Source of the DNA: Schistosoma mansoni
Taxonomy: Eukaryota > Platyhelminthes > Trematoda > Strigeidida > Schistosomatidae
Direction of reading: 5' to 3'
Assembly: GCF_000237925.1 (NCBI RefSeq)
Contig: NC_031496.1
Span: 26,095,510-26,159,509, forward strand
Length of the DNA: 64,000 bases
This document shows positions 23,040 through 36,060 of this stretch, one piece after another. Below the pieces are notes generated by a model. The model made no database searches, was not told where the DNA came from, and was given only the letters and a program-made list of their open reading frames with translations. The position numbers were made by a program, and so were the translations under genes. Each line of letters starts with the position of its first letter. The first letter of the stretch is position 1.

Positions 23040-26000
23040 GAATGGGCAACAGTGGACATGTAAGTGAGTGGACAGTTACATAAATGCCGACAGGAGCAAA
23101 TCACACATGGTCCCTAAAAAGGACAGGAACTATTGGCGGCCAACTGGTGATTATCGGCGTCTGAATGCTAAAACCATTCCCGATCGTTGCCCGCTGCCTC
23201 ATATTCACGATTTGACAGCTACCTTGAAAGGTACAAATGTCCTTTCAAAAATCGACTTAGTTAAGGCCTATAACCAAATACCGATGGCACCTGACGACAT
23301 TCCTAAAACTGCCATCATCACTCCTTTCGGTCTTTACGAATTCTTGCGAATGCCTTTTGGTTTAAGAAATGCGGCTCAAACCTTCCAAAGGTTTATAAAC
23401 GACGTCTTCCGAGGTCTCAACTTCGTACATGTGTATGTTGATGACTGTCTAATAGCAAGTCCGGACAGAGAATCACATCTCAAGCATCTGGACATTGTTT
23501 TCGGTCGACTCCAAAGGCATGGCATTACTGTAAACATTCAGAAATGCCAAATCGGAACCAACTCCTTAGACTTCTTAGGACACACTATTGATGCCCAAGG
23601 CATCCGACCCCTTAGGAGCAAAGTGGCGGTCATTCTGGATTACCCAGAACCGACCACGATCAAACAGTTACGGACTTGTAAGTTTCTACAGACGGTTCAT
23701 ACACAAATGCGCATCCCTTACAAAACCTTTAACCGACCAGCTTCGTGGAAATGCAAAGTCAATTAGTTTAGACGACACAGACCGTAAAGCATTCTCCACA
23801 GTTAAGGAACACATCGCTAAATCAACCCTGCTTGCTCATCAGGACACTCAAGCGCCCATTAGTATCGCCTTAGACGCATCCGACTCAGCAATCGGAGCAG
23901 TCTTACAACATTGGGTTAACAACCCGTGGCAACCTTTAGGATTTTTCTCGAAACGGTTGCTAGACGCGGAATCTAGGTACAGCACGTTCGGTAGGGAATT
24001 CCTAGCTATGTATTGTGCTGTACGGCATTTCCAACATTCCATTGAAGGAAGAGAATTCACAAACCTCTTACCTTCTCCTTAAGTTCATCTTCAGACAAGT
24101 ACTCACCTCGAGAGTTTCGACAACTGGACTACATTTCTCAGTTTACTTCAGATATATAACACATTTCTGGAGCAAACAATGTAGTCGCAGACGCCTTGTC
24201 TCGAATAAGTTCCTTGAACAGTTTCCAAGGAATCGACCTTCTTAAACTCGCTCAGGTTCAAAAAGAAGACATTGATCTTCAGCATGAGTTATCCTAGACA
24301 ACTCTTGAACCAAGTATTAAGCAGATGGGAACCAGTAAGGAAACCTTACTTTGCGACACATCTACGGGTAGGGATCGTCCAATAGTACCAAAACATCATC
24401 GATGCAACGTCTTCAATACGTTGCACAATCTTTCTCATCCAGGTGCTCGTGCAACAGTCAAACTTATAGCCGAACACTTTTGCTGGCCTGGCATGAATAA
24501 AGACGTGAGGGAGTGGGCACGCTCCTGTGTAAGCTGTCAGAAATCTAAGGTCATAAGACACAACAAATGTCCCTTAGGCTCTTTCAAAACCCCTGACGCT
24601 CGTTTCGACCACGTCCATCTAGATTTGGTATGACCCTTACACGACTCAAACGGATACTCTTATCTCTTAACATGCGTAGACCGTTTTACTGAATGGCCAG
24701 AAGCAGTATCGATTTAGGACATTACTGCTGAAACGGTGGCCCGCGCTTTCGTCGAACGATGGGTAGCAAATTTCGGCTGCCCTTCCACGACCACTACAGA
24801 CCGCGGACGCCAGTTCGAATCTGGACTTTTCCGTTGTCTGACCTTACTATTAGGAATCACGCGCTTCCGAACGACCGCCTACCACCAACAAGCAAACGGG
24901 TTGGTAGAACGTTTTCATCGACAACTAAAAGCTTCATTATCAGCTTCAAACGTTTCACAGTGGACAGACGCTCTTCCACTCGTTTTGCTAGGTATCCGCA
25001 ACCCAGTGAAAGCTGACATTGGATGCACTGCATCTCAACTCGTTTACGGAACGACACTCTGACTCCCAGGAGAATTCGTAGATCCTTCAGCTTCTTCGTT
25101 GAAAATGGATATAAACTCTTACACGAGTAGGCTTACAAACGTAATGCGCTCAGTTAAACCTGCTCATACTCGACCTCAATCAACTGATGTTTTCGTTCAA
25201 CCTGACTTACGACATAGTACACACGTTTTCGTTCGTCGAGACTCACATCGACGACCTCTCGAATCAGCATACGAAGGACCCTTCAAAGTTCTTCAACGTG
25301 AACCCAAGTACTATATAGTCGATAAGAACGGCACGAACGATAGCATCAGTATCGATCGACTCGAAGCCGCGTACTTAGAAGGAAACCTTAGCTACGTCGA
25401 TTTTCCTTCGGTACAATCGTACGACACGGCTCCTACACTCGTAGTACCCTACACCACAGCCGACACACAACTCGATACTTCGTCAACGTTGATAGATAAA
25501 CCCAAAACCGCGTTCTAGAAGAGTAAGATTTCCAGAACATCTAAACGAGTATTGCACGTAGGACATAAGCTTTATCTTAAATTACCCTTTCATTGTTTAT
25601 TGCAAAAACATTTTTAATATGCTAATTATTTATTTATGTAAAAAAACATTTTTATTTTTTGAGCGTATTTATATTTTTTTTATATATATAAAAAGCCCAA
25701 AAAAACCTTTTCTTTCCAATCGCTTTTACGCTGTTTGTAAGTGTATTAGTTTATACATTTTTTCCCGCTCATCTTGTGTCCTTACGCAAGTACGAGTGTA
25801 TTTTCGACATGCACTCACACGTTCCATTTTTTCTCTCTTCTAGGACGGCTGGAAAAGAACGACGAAGTTTCCCAAGGAAGCGAAATTTTCATTGTACTAT
25901 ATTTCTTTATTGCTATGTTGTACATTTTGGTCCCTTAGTTTAAGGAAAGACGACCAGACTCTGCTAAACGAAGCAAGCTATCAGAAGAGTGTTTACCAAC

Positions 26001-26940
26001 GACAACCTCGTTGGGTTTAAAATTCTGGCTGGTCACGTCTTAGGGGCATCACTACATCACTAGGGGGGGAGTGATCTGTAGCTGTAAATAATTCCCCAAA
26101 ATCAATAGCTCATTTAGTGTTCGACATTGGATGCTGACCACGTTGTTTAAGTGGACTTGTTTAGCTGAAGGCTTTCGCCTTGGGATGAGAAATAGAACGA
26201 AGGTGTTATCGATAGATAGGTTAATCGAACCGACGTTCCTACGGAAGTCGATTCAGTAACTGGATTATCTGTAACAGCTCAGGTTGGTTGGTTAAGAGTT
26301 GACCCCAAACAACCAAGCATATGCTAAAACAGTATTGTTCAAGTATTCATTCACTTCCTTACCTTTTGTAAGCGTTATATTCCCTACTATCTTATATGGA
26401 ATGTTGAGAGCCTTTGTTTGTCTGAACAGATAATCCCACGCTCCACTGTGACTGCGCGAAGATCGAAATAAAGACCTATTCACTACTTCTCTGGTTTCTT
26501 CTATCAATAGCACGAGGGTTACCTATAGGCACGAAATATCTATATCTATATTCATCTTATTACTAGCTTCATTTTGACCTATTGATTATTACTATATGAT
26601 TTACTGTCCCTATGTTATGCTCAGTTTTATTGATCATTGTCTCCCACGCTTACAACCTCAGTTAGCCTGGTTTTGTACAAATATTATTTTCTATTTTATG
26701 GTATGATGTGGCCTGTCTGTCTGATGTATAAACAAAGTATGCTTGAAATAAACGATTAGTATTGCCGAGGCTGCTATTGATGTTTTGGACTCAAGTGGAC
26801 GGGTTGGGCGGATAAGGACCAATAAGGGCGCTAGATTACTCATACTAATCGAACGTCATTGTCACAGTGTGAAGGTCGTAGAAGTCGTATTCTATTGGTG
26901 GATAAATTACGCGACTTACGTCCTTGTTAAATTCGTAAGG
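23040..26940 (+). mobile_element. gypsy-type LTR retrotransposon, pol and 3' LTR, broken
   Basis: Pol is read in order. Reverse transcriptase is at about 23090-23620 (DLVKAYNQIPM, ITPFGLYEFLRMPFG, YVDDCLIAS). The connection and RNase H region is at about 23650-24060 (LDASDSAIGAVL). The integrase zinc-binding region and core are at about 24370-25060 (HPGARATVKL, CVSCQKSK, TTDRGRQFES, TAYHQQANGLVERFHR), followed by a C-terminal region to about 25518. A G-rich polypurine tract (about 26061-26071) leads into a 3' LTR. Gag, protease and the 5' LTR are not seen. The pol is broken in several places. It is closest to schistosome gypsy families such as Boudicca or Saci-2/3; the exact family is not settled. 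Confidence 0.88.
26072..26940 (+). repeat. 3' LTR of the gypsy element (right end approximate)
   Basis: Starts TGATCTGTAGCTG directly after the polypurine tract. Contains a TATA-like TGTATAAAC near 26723 and an AATAAA near 26746. The part from about 26555 to 26850 matches the fragment at 56014-56350. The right boundary is not sharply visible. Confidence 0.6.
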
Positions 26941-26989
26941 TCATAACGAATCAGCGACGACCTTGATCAAGTCATAACAATTGGCGACG

Positions 26990-27200
26990 GCTAGGCCAAG
27001 TCATAACATTTCGGTCATGCATCCGTACCAGATCACGTTGCAACACGGCGTGGGACGCAGCTCCTACGTTACAATAGCCAGTTAAGAACGAAGTCTCTCG
27101 ATATATTGGTAACGAATCAAATATATCTTTCCTGTCTCTTCTCGTCTGACTTCTGGTTTCTATTTGACTGGGAACGATCGATTATAGAAGACACTGCTGG
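26990..27200 (+). repeat. dispersed repeat shared with 37770-37960
   Basis: Common blocks include CGGTCATG, CTCGATATATTGG-like and CTTCTGACTTCTG-like stretches in the same order at 37770-37960. Probably a piece of an old LTR or LINE leader. It ends just before the LINE at 27250. Confidence 0.5.
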
Positions 27201-27249
27201 TTGCTAGTTGTAAAACTAGAATATCTGTTGTATCCTCACAACCTTCCTT

Positions 27250-29690
27250 CAAAATGCTGATAAACTCAACGAGTCCAAAATAACTCTCAACAACAGCTTC
27301 CAAGCTCTACAGTATCCACTGAAAGAAGAGACTATGATGGAGGACAGCTGGAAAGATATGAAAGAAGCACTAACTTCAGCGTGTCATGAGGTGCTGGGAT
27401 GCAAGAAGCATCATCTCCATGGGAACGCTGGACAAGATTGAAGAAAGGAAGAACAAGAAGTCAGCAGCTGACAACAGTCGAGCAAGAGCAGAGAAAGTCA
27501 ATGCACAATCTGAATGCACAGAAGCAAACAAGCAAGTGAAGAATAGCATTAAAGCCGACAAGCAGAAATACATGGGAGAACTGGCAACGACCGCAGAAAA
27601 AGCAGCAAGAGAAAAGAATATGAAACATTTATATGATACAACAAAGGAACTAGCAAGGGGATATAGTAGACCGGAGTGACTCATTAAGAACAAAGAAAGC
27701 AAGACAATCGCAAAGATTCAAGAACAGAGGAAAAGATTGGCAGAATATTTCTAGTAACTGCTGACAAGACCTGCCTTATTGAATCCACCGGACACCGAAG
27801 CAGCACACACAACTCTTTCGATACTTGTCACTCCAGCAACGTTCAAAGAAATCAAGAATGGGAAAGCAACAAGACCTGACAATACACCAGCTGAAGCACT
27901 GAGATCACATATAGAGGCAACTGTGAACATGCTCCCCATTTCATTGAGGAAGATTTGGGAGGAAGAATAAGTGCCACTGACAGACTGGAAAGAACGATAA
28001 CTCATCAAGATACTAAAGAAAAGAGATCTGAGCAAGCATGAGAAATACTGAGGCATTACACCACTTCCAGTACCAGAAAACGTTTTGAACAGAGTGTTGC
28101 TGAACCGGATGAAAGACTCGGTAGTCGCTCGACTTTGAGATCAGCAGTCTGAATTCCGTTAGGATCGGTCGTGAACAGACCACATTGCGACACTACGGAT
28201 CATCGTGGAACAATCAGTTGAGTGGAACTCATCACTATACATCAACTTCACTGACTATGAGAAGGCGTTTGACGTTGTAGACAGGAAAACATTATGGAAA
28301 ATTCTTCGACACTATGGCGTTTCCGAGAAAATTGTCAACATTATCTGGAACTCATACGAAGGACTGCAGTGAAAATTCATTCATGGAGGATAGCTGAGAG
28401 ATGCATTTCCAGTAATGACCGGAATCCGACAAGACTGTCTACTCTCACCCCTCCCACTTTCTTCTGGTGATGGACTGGATTATGAAGACCTCAACATATG
28501 AGGGAAAGCACAGTATACGATGGACAGCTCAGAATCAATTAGATGATTTGGACTTCACAGATGACCTAGCCCTATGATATGTTGGCGTAAACGACAGTGG
28601 TAGGTTGTTTTGCTTAGTCAGACATGTAGATAGTATGATAGGTGTTATATGTGTTATATATTCCCCTATCCTTATTACTTGTTATTATTATTGATCAATT
28701 GTCCTTTGTTGTTGGATTGTGTTGGATTTGGGTGGAAATGCACTGACTTTCTAGTTAGGCTAACCACGTATTCTTGATCTGAGTTGTGTTGAAGTCCTGT
28801 AGAATATACACTGGGAGAGAATCTAGTGTAGAAATTCGTCTAAGATAAAATAACATTTTAAATACGTGTAAAAAGTGAAAGGACCGTTATAACAAGAAAC
28901 CCTGGCGTTATAACAAGAATCATACCGTTATAACTTCCTACTATCCGATACACACGGGCAAATGCAGATAAATAAAACCAGTATAGCAGCAGCCTCTGAA
29001 TCAACGGGCCCCAACATACACAGTGGAAGAAGCAAGATCATTAAATACAACACAGGGAACGCCAAGCCAATCACACTTGATGGCGCAACCCTGTAAGATT
29101 TGGAATCTTTCACGTACCTGGGACGTATTGCCGGTGAAGAAGGAGGATACGATGCAGATGTGAATGCGACGATTGGTAAAGCGAAGGTCTCATTCATACA
29201 ATTGAAGAACACATAGGACTCAAAGTAACTATCAACCAATATCACAGTGAGAATCTTCAACACGTAAATCAAGACAATTCTGTTCTATGGAGCTGCAACA
29301 ACTACAACCATCGTCAAGAAGGTACAAGTATTTATAAATAGTTGTCTACACAGGAAACTCAACATTCACTGGCCGGTCACCATTAGCAACAGCCCTCTGT
29401 GAGAGAGGACAAACCAGCTTCCAGCTCAAGAGGAAATTAGGAAAAGACGTTGGAAGTGGATGGCACACACATTAAGAAAGTCATCAAACTGCCTAGTGAG
29501 ACAAGCTCAAACTTGGAATCCCGAAGGGAAACGAAAAAGAGGAAGGTCAAAGAACACACTGCGCCGAGAATTCGAAGCAGACATAAAAAGGATGAATAGC
29601 AACTTTAAAGGATTGTCCAAAACAGAGTTGAATTGAGGATGCTGGTGGGATGGTCTATGCTCCTCCATGAGGGGTACCAGGCATAAGTAA
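27250..29690 (+). mobile_element. RTE-like LINE, 5'-truncated and decayed
   Basis: Frames carry in order a pre-RT region (WKDMKEALTSACHEVLGCKKHH near 27350, then AEKVNAQSE and EANKQVK), an RT region (YINFTDYEKAFDVVDRKTLW near 28240, DDLA near 28563) and the C-terminal part (ESFTYLGR near 29105, [17 protein letters not shown] near 29445, [20 protein letters not shown] near 29518). Many stops and frame changes show it is dead. It is interrupted by an insertion at 28575-28936. The 3' end lies near 29690. The clade assignment rests on the KRRWKW.GHTLRK-type tail common in schistosome RTE elements. Confidence 0.8.
28575..28936. mobile_element. probable solo LTR inserted in the LINE at 27250-29690
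   Basis: LINE homology stops after DDLAL and resumes at the same point (CAAATGCAGATAAA near 28964), leaving a 362-bp insert flanked by CCTA (28571-28574 and 28937-28940). The insert begins TG and has three CGTTATAAC repeats near its right end. It has no coding content. The short target repeat and non-coding body suit a solo LTR. Confidence 0.5.
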
Positions 29691-30329
29691 CAATTATAAT
29701 TGTTTAATAGGGTTGCACAACAAGGTTATAACTGTAGGCCCACTTTTGAAGGCTACACATTTGTGCTAGGTGCTTTTTTCGTATTCCATTCTGCTCCGTC
29801 AGTGGATTTATTTTAGAGCATATCTATCGGTGTCGGATATCAAGATACTTCAATGGGCCTGATTTATATTGAAAAGTTCTGTACATTTTTGGATTGGACA
29901 AGCTATTGGACGTTAGAGTCATCATGACTGAGATGCAATGCGTTGTAGCAGAACATTTATCTAAAACCATATGTTTTAGTTTAGGCCAAAGAGCTTTTTA
30001 TTGGATTTAGAAATTGCTGACGTAACGGGATATTACTTATTTTGATATCCTTCCACCGTTTGTTAGTAGTGATCGCGTGGTTTTCTATCCAGGTTTGGAG
30101 CTGTAACATCATCTGTCATCAGATTCTACCACGCTCAACCGTGTGATGGACAAGAGGTTAGTCCATAATGAAGTGTGATGAAGCAAAGGAGTGGTCTGTC
30201 AACGCATTTTCATCAAGAGGGCATGATGCATTTAATTCAGTTTCATCCCTATTCATATTGCTCTTAAAACCACGTGGACCTAACAGTGGCCCGTAAGATT
30301 AACAAAGGAGATCCAAAACCCATTACAAT

Positions 30330-30850
30330 TAGAAACTGATGTTAGCATACATTCATCGTCGAATACTGCTCGTTCTTATTTTCCAACCTACTCCTATCTG
30401 ATATATTTAAGGTAGAAGGAATACAGCGAGACTTCACTCGCAAAATACTTAAGAAAGACCAACTCACTGACTACAAATCCAGATGCCATATCTTAAGACT
30501 AGAACCCCTCTGGAAAAGAAGGCTTAGGTCTAACTTAATTCTTTATTTCAAACTCCTTAAAAACCCTACTTATTCCACATGTAATATAGCTCTCTACCAA
30601 GACTAACATGGATACAACCTTCGAGACAAAGTATCCACAGTCAAAATTGAAAAACACAGATCAAAAACACGTGAAAGCTTCTTCCTTATCAAGTACGCAT
30701 TGATATGGAACAGTCTGTCTTCTGAAGTACGCATGGCAGACAAATTACATACGTTTACAAGACTCATTGATCAAGCCCTCACCTGCATAGATCTGATGCA
30801 AACAAACACATCCACGTCCCACACAGACATCATAGGCTCTCTACATATAT
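30330..30850 (+). mobile_element. CR1-like LINE, reverse transcriptase C-terminal fragment
   Basis: A frame reads EGIQRDFTRKILKKDQLTDY, LRLEPLWKRRLRSNLILYFK, then ESFFLIKYALIWNSLSSEV, the typical C-terminal region after the RT domain in CR1- and Jockey-like LINEs. A stop interrupts it near 30604. The upstream RT is missing. Confidence 0.7.
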
Positions 30851-33394
30851 AGACTGAATCGCCTTATTTCCCTACCTTGTAGTTGTATTAGATACTTTCT
30901 CCTCACCAATTCTTTTCAATTGAAGTAGACAGGCAACTCACTGGACCTATCAATACTCGGTCGCTAAACGACGCTTATAAATACCCTAAAACATCAGAAG
31001 AAACGCACAATCGACTGCCTACTGCCAGTGGTCGTACAACCACAGAACCTGTCACCCATCAACCGGTTAGCATAGAACAAAACAACCTCAGCGCGAATTT
31101 AGTGTGAGTTACCTCTTGTCTATTTATCAGCTTTTTACTCATCTGTACACTATGTTGCCTTGCCATTAATATTATTTCACCACTCGTTATCTTACCTTAT
31201 CTGTAACTAATATTAATCTCCACTTTTCCGCCTACTATGGTAAACAAATATCCTACACTATACTCTTCCTAATGCCTATACTCTGATTCGTATCCTAAAC
31301 TTTACCATATAGTCAATAAAAACATTGCATCGAAGCCTTACCCACAGTCCATAATTTGTAACTGTCTGATATGCTTGTAACCTGGTACTTATAGAAATAG
31401 TGTTTTCCAACAGGATGTGAAACACAGAGCATTGTGTGAGGTATGATATGTATCCAAAAAATAAGCGTAAATGAGCCTAACATCACAAAAGGAGAGAGGG
31501 TGGAGTTACTGACCAGCAAGCACTGATGGTGAGGGCGATGATTTCAATCCACCCGTGTTTGTGGGGCAGAACATTTTGTTTGTATCAGGCTCTTTATGGA
31601 TGAGAACAAGTCAATAGATCTGTGATATTGAGATTGTTCTCTTACACTCACCATTCAGACTCATGTTTCTAATTTTTGTGCTGGATTAACTATTCTACTA
31701 AGACAACCGATAACATGCTAACTCGGACTTTTACATGAAAACTGTGTGGCAGGCATCGGATGATTAAAAAAACAGACTGTAAAGGATATGGTTGCTATTT
31801 TACTCAACACTCTACTCTCTGTATGCACTCTCTGTTCTTCCTCATTCCAACCTTGACTTCCCTCCTTCATTGGAACCTACTCCACCTTGATAAATATCAC
31901 AATTCATAGTTCTTTATTACTGCCTTCTCTCCTCTGGAGCCCCTAATCACATTTCACTCTTGCAACATGAGCTAGTATCAATTTAATCTAATAATTTGTC
32001 ATACCTTCATCTGTTCCACTAATAAATGTTAAGCATTGGTTATCGTTCATATCCAAATGTCTTGCTGCTCCTCGGTTTCTCTTTTTTTTTCTCTTCAGAA
32101 TCTTGCACTGAGGGTGAAGCTATGTAACTTTGGACATCTGGAACAAGCTCGACGAACGCGCTTTCCCAAGGTCATAGCTCGAACCAGGCGCTCCACAATC
32201 CTACTTTATAACAACAATAAACTTAAAAAGCTGCATTACATAAATACTTAGCACGACCGAAACCCTAATACACTTTTTGTCGAGAGTGGATCTGGTATAT
32301 AACGTGGACGCCATTCCCCTTTGGAAACTATTCTTATGAAAACACATTATATCTGAACGAATGAACTGCTATCAACTTTTATAGATTACAATTACTAAAC
32401 AACCTTGCTTGGGATGCATACTGTGAACCAGTATATGTTGTAAATTGTAGATCATGCCTGTAAAAATGGCATGTACCTGCTATTGCAGAAATATATTATT
32501 ATTATATCTAAAATAACTGAATCGTTGAGATCTACCTACTCTATGTTTAGGAAAAGATGCAAAGCGTTGAAAAATAAAACGTGGTACTTTTACGAGAAAA
32601 CACTGGTCTAAGGTTTTTAAAATAGTTTCAAAAGGTTTCGCTCCTGATTAAAGGGACAATCGCAGAGAGCTGACGGAATCATTCCGCTTTCGCCCCAAAA
32701 TAAACTTATCTTGATTGATCAGTAATGATGTCAGTGAAGCGGAATGCCCATTAAAATTTTAAGTACGGTGATATCTACAGACGAAGGAGAAAGGATAGTC
32801 ACCATTACCAACGTCGGTGTATTGTTGAATGATCCGGTATTTACTTGAAAAATCGTTTTATATTGCGCGCCATCCATACATTGATCTTGTCTAGCTGTGT
32901 TGAATTCCAGTAGTTCAATCTTTGTACCGTGGCCAAATAAGAAGTTATTATTCAAGTGACATAAGTGAGGCTATGCTTACCGTTGGTTACCCTGTTATTT
33001 TGCCTTTTAGTCTGTCGATGACATCAGCGTTAATCTGGACTGATTACGGAACTCTTGAGGGTATTTCATTGTCATTGTTAAAGGGTAAATTTTTCCAGTG
33101 GCTTACTGAGAATTTATATGCTGTCATAACTCGACTATTGCTTTGTCATCTTGCTGTTTAATCCTCCAGTAACAGGTACACTACGACTATTTCGGCATCG
33201 TTGATGATATTCATCTTCGAATCACGTGAGCTCTGAAAAACATATTTACCTGACCACTGACAATACGGATTGATATGTCCCTGATAATAGACATGTTTAA
33301 CAACTAATCCGGTCCACAAACCTGGAGAGGAATATCTGATCAGTAATTATCACTCAGTTAACCTTAATAGTTTAGTTAGCAAACTAGTAGAAAT
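30850..33394. other. intergenic DNA with LINE 3' debris
   Basis: Only 32090-32515 is assignable. Open frames at 31313-31519 (-) and 32731-32955 (-) show no recognisable domain. Confidence 0.35.
32090..32515 (+). mobile_element. LINE 3' end with (ATT)n tail
   Basis: Ends TGCAGAAATATATTATTATT near 32510, a short-microsatellite tail typical of CR1-like LINEs. It may be the 3' part of the element at 30330-30850, with other DNA in between. Confidence 0.45.
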
Positions 33395-33700
33395 CATTAT
33401 TTGTGCGACAAGACTATAATTTATGGACGAACCAATCAGATATAAGATAACAGACCTCGGATTTCGGCTCTCAATTCATTCACTCGTTTGGTTAAATACC
33501 ATTTTGGCATTGTAGCTGATGTCGCTTTGGTGGTGAAAACAATAAATCTGGTTCATGACCCTAACTTTCAACTATAAATCCTAATCCTGGTTCTTCACAC
33601 GAATATATAACCCTCATTTAACACCAGTAAGTAGGGGGGCATTCCCAGGTCATTTCGGCGCTATTCAAATGACATCAATAAATGATAGTCTCATCAAGTG
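33395..33700 (-). repeat. dispersed repeat related to the tRNA-array body
   Basis: Second diverged copy of the family at 885-1210, with the same block order (CTACTTACTGG, GAACCAGGATTAGGATT, ATAATTTATGGACGAACC complement). It lies just left of the gag-only element. Confidence 0.65.
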
Positions 33701-33783
33701 TTTCTGAAAATTCTTATAATTGCAAGGGTTATCTGAAAGATATGCTCCAGTATATGTGGTTTCCATCATCCAAGTTAGATCTT

Positions 33784-33949
33784 TATGAAAATCGGAAGTA
33801 TTTAAATTGTAGTATAAACTAATAATCCCAGGACTAACTCAATTTTATCAAGAAGTATTAGATGAGCCCGAACGAATGTATTGTATTTGGAATTAAAAAT
33901 CACAACAGGCCTCAATACCAAGAAGTCATTGATTCATTTAAACGTCACA
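33784..33949 (-). repeat. 3' LTR (left side) of the minus-strand gag-only element
   Basis: 166 bp, nearly identical to 35714-35879. A purine-rich AGTGGAGGA precedes it on the minus strand, fitting a polypurine tract. Confidence 0.8.
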
Positions 33950-35713
33950 TCCTCCACTGCTCAAATTGGAATGTAAGTGTCTGTAATCGATTGTTCGTCT
34001 TCTTAAGTTCATCTTACATCTGTCCGACGGTGTATTGGATGTAGACTCTGTATTATCTAGAATGCACTCATTAGTATTAGAATTAACAACGGAAATTGGA
34101 ACAGACCCACCTGGGTTCTGGAATTGTATACAATCATCATGGCGGTTGTATGGTGAAACCACTCATATTTAGAATTTGCATCATAGACTTTCCAACACTA
34201 TCCTCCCCCACGAAATAATGTAGGGTCCTTACGTCGCAATATTATAACCAATACGACGTTCCCAATCTGCATTATCTTCTCAAATCCCACGCATCGATTA
34301 ATGTATGTCAGTATTTGGGAATAAACACTGATATATAATTTGAGGTATTTTATCATGTGACTTTGACTTGCATGAAAATTATGATACTTATTCTTTTTGT
34401 TATCCATATTAGAATACACAGTTAGATATGCATTGATATATGTAATTGCCTCATGTGATTCAACTGGCTTGACTTACCTGCAAAACAATCGAATGGAAAA
34501 CATTTATCGGCATCATACTCATCAGGATAATCTTGGACTTGATTTGGATTCTCTATCTGTGCAAACATCACATCTAGGCAAACTGGTTCTCTGATTGCTT
34601 CGGGAAATTTTGCTATTTCCTCTGATTCATCATACCACTGACTAGGGATTCTACCCAATAAACAGTGTTCGTGAAAATATCCGACATCTGATACAATAAC
34701 ATCAGAAATGTGACTAGAATTCCAGTCATCAAGAACATATTTATCACATTCATTAGGAAGATCACTAGAGATAAATTCATTGTTAGAGTAAATGACATTT
34801 AATATGATATCAGAATTTGATTTTTCTGAAATATTTCCCTCGAATTTATCAAGAGTTTCATTAGAGAATAATGGATAAGAAGAAAAATCAGCATCTACCA
34901 AAACTGAATCTGGTTTTTGACCATGATTCGACTGATTTAACATTTTATTCTCAGAGTCGTAAGAAGTTTCATCTGAAGTATTTGAATTATTACGACAAAC
35001 CATATCTGGTAAAATAACATGAGAAATCCGATAAGTTTGTTGATTAGAAATTTTTGTCTCACAATGATTCTGGGTTTCATTCAACTCTGGACTGTTATGT
35101 CACATTATACCACTTCTAGTTAAGGATAACCTATCATTAGAAACATCCACCTTAGCATTACTTTCAGCGAAATGGACCATGGTATTACAAAATGACTGAA
35201 TGTGTCCAGTTTTACCATATTTAAAGCATTTAGAATTACGAAATACGCATGAATTACATGGGTGAAACTTGCCGCAGAACAAGCATTTACTAAACTCGTG
35301 CTCATCTTCGCGGACTGTTTCACAGCTGAATGAAGTATTATCTGGATAACTTTGAATACGCATCGAACTGTGAGCACTTGGTAACGTAGTGGAATTCCTG
35401 ATGTTCTGCCGAGTTAATTTGTCGGATTTTTTTCCCTTACCGCATTCGGAATTTGTATAATTTACATGATCCAACATTAGTTGCTTGAGAGTTGCATAAG
35501 GGAGTGAAACGGGTTTGTCTGGAAGTGCCGATGTCTTTATAAGGTTATATGCTTCTTTTCCGATGAATGTAAGGAAATGGGCCACAATATTAAAATCTTC
35601 ATCATCTTTCCTGGTCATAGCCCAGATTTCGAACCTCTCCATGTACTCCTCGAAAGCATTAAAATCTGAATTTATATCCAATCGTGCCATCACAGGCTCA
35701 ATCGCGACGCCAA

Positions 35714-35879
35714 TATGATAATCAGAAGTATTTAAATTGTAGTATAAACTAATAATCCCAGGACTAACTCAATTTTATCAAGAAGTATTAGATGAGCCCG
35801 AACGAATGTATTGTATTTGGAATTAAAAATCACAACAGGCCTCAATACCAAGAAGTCATTGATTCATTTAAACATCACA
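35714..35879 (-). repeat. 5' LTR (right side) of the minus-strand gag-only element
   Basis: 166 bp, starting TGTGATGTTTAAAT on the minus strand. TTGGCGTCGCG, a likely primer-binding site, lies just inside. Confidence 0.8.
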
Positions 35880-36060
35880 GTTTTCCAGATGAGTTGGACC
35901 TAAACTGGGAATTTTGGGATTACTTATAAAGTAAGAGGTCAAGTAGTTGACTTTCTCACTGATCGTAGGATCAGAATGAGAGAACTGTGTATTATCATGA
36001 CGAGGATCTGTGAAGAGTGGGGTTCCAGAAGAACTAGAGCGAATTATCCAACTTAAACCA
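35880..36060 (+). mobile_element. CR1-like LINE RT fragment beside the gag-only element
   Basis: A frame reads DFLTDRRIRMRE and, after damage, a degraded SGVPQGSVLGP-like motif (near 36020-36045), as in CR1/Jockey-type RTs. It abuts the right LTR at 35879, so the LTR element may have inserted into or next to it. Confidence 0.5.

Larger units (their letters stand above)
33784..35879 (-). mobile_element. gag-only LTR retroelement, older broken copy
   Basis: Same family and structure as 49187-51274. 166-bp LTRs lie at 33784-33949 and 35714-35879 and flank 1764 bp. On the minus strand the internal region encodes the same gag-like protein with the zinc-knuckle region. The coding part is broken in a few places. 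A clear target duplication is not seen. To its right (35880-36060) lies a LINE fragment. Confidence 0.82.

Noticed and set aside
32731-32955. Minus-strand 74-codon frame as a gene
   Set aside because: No domain or splice partner seen; the region lies among retroelement debris.
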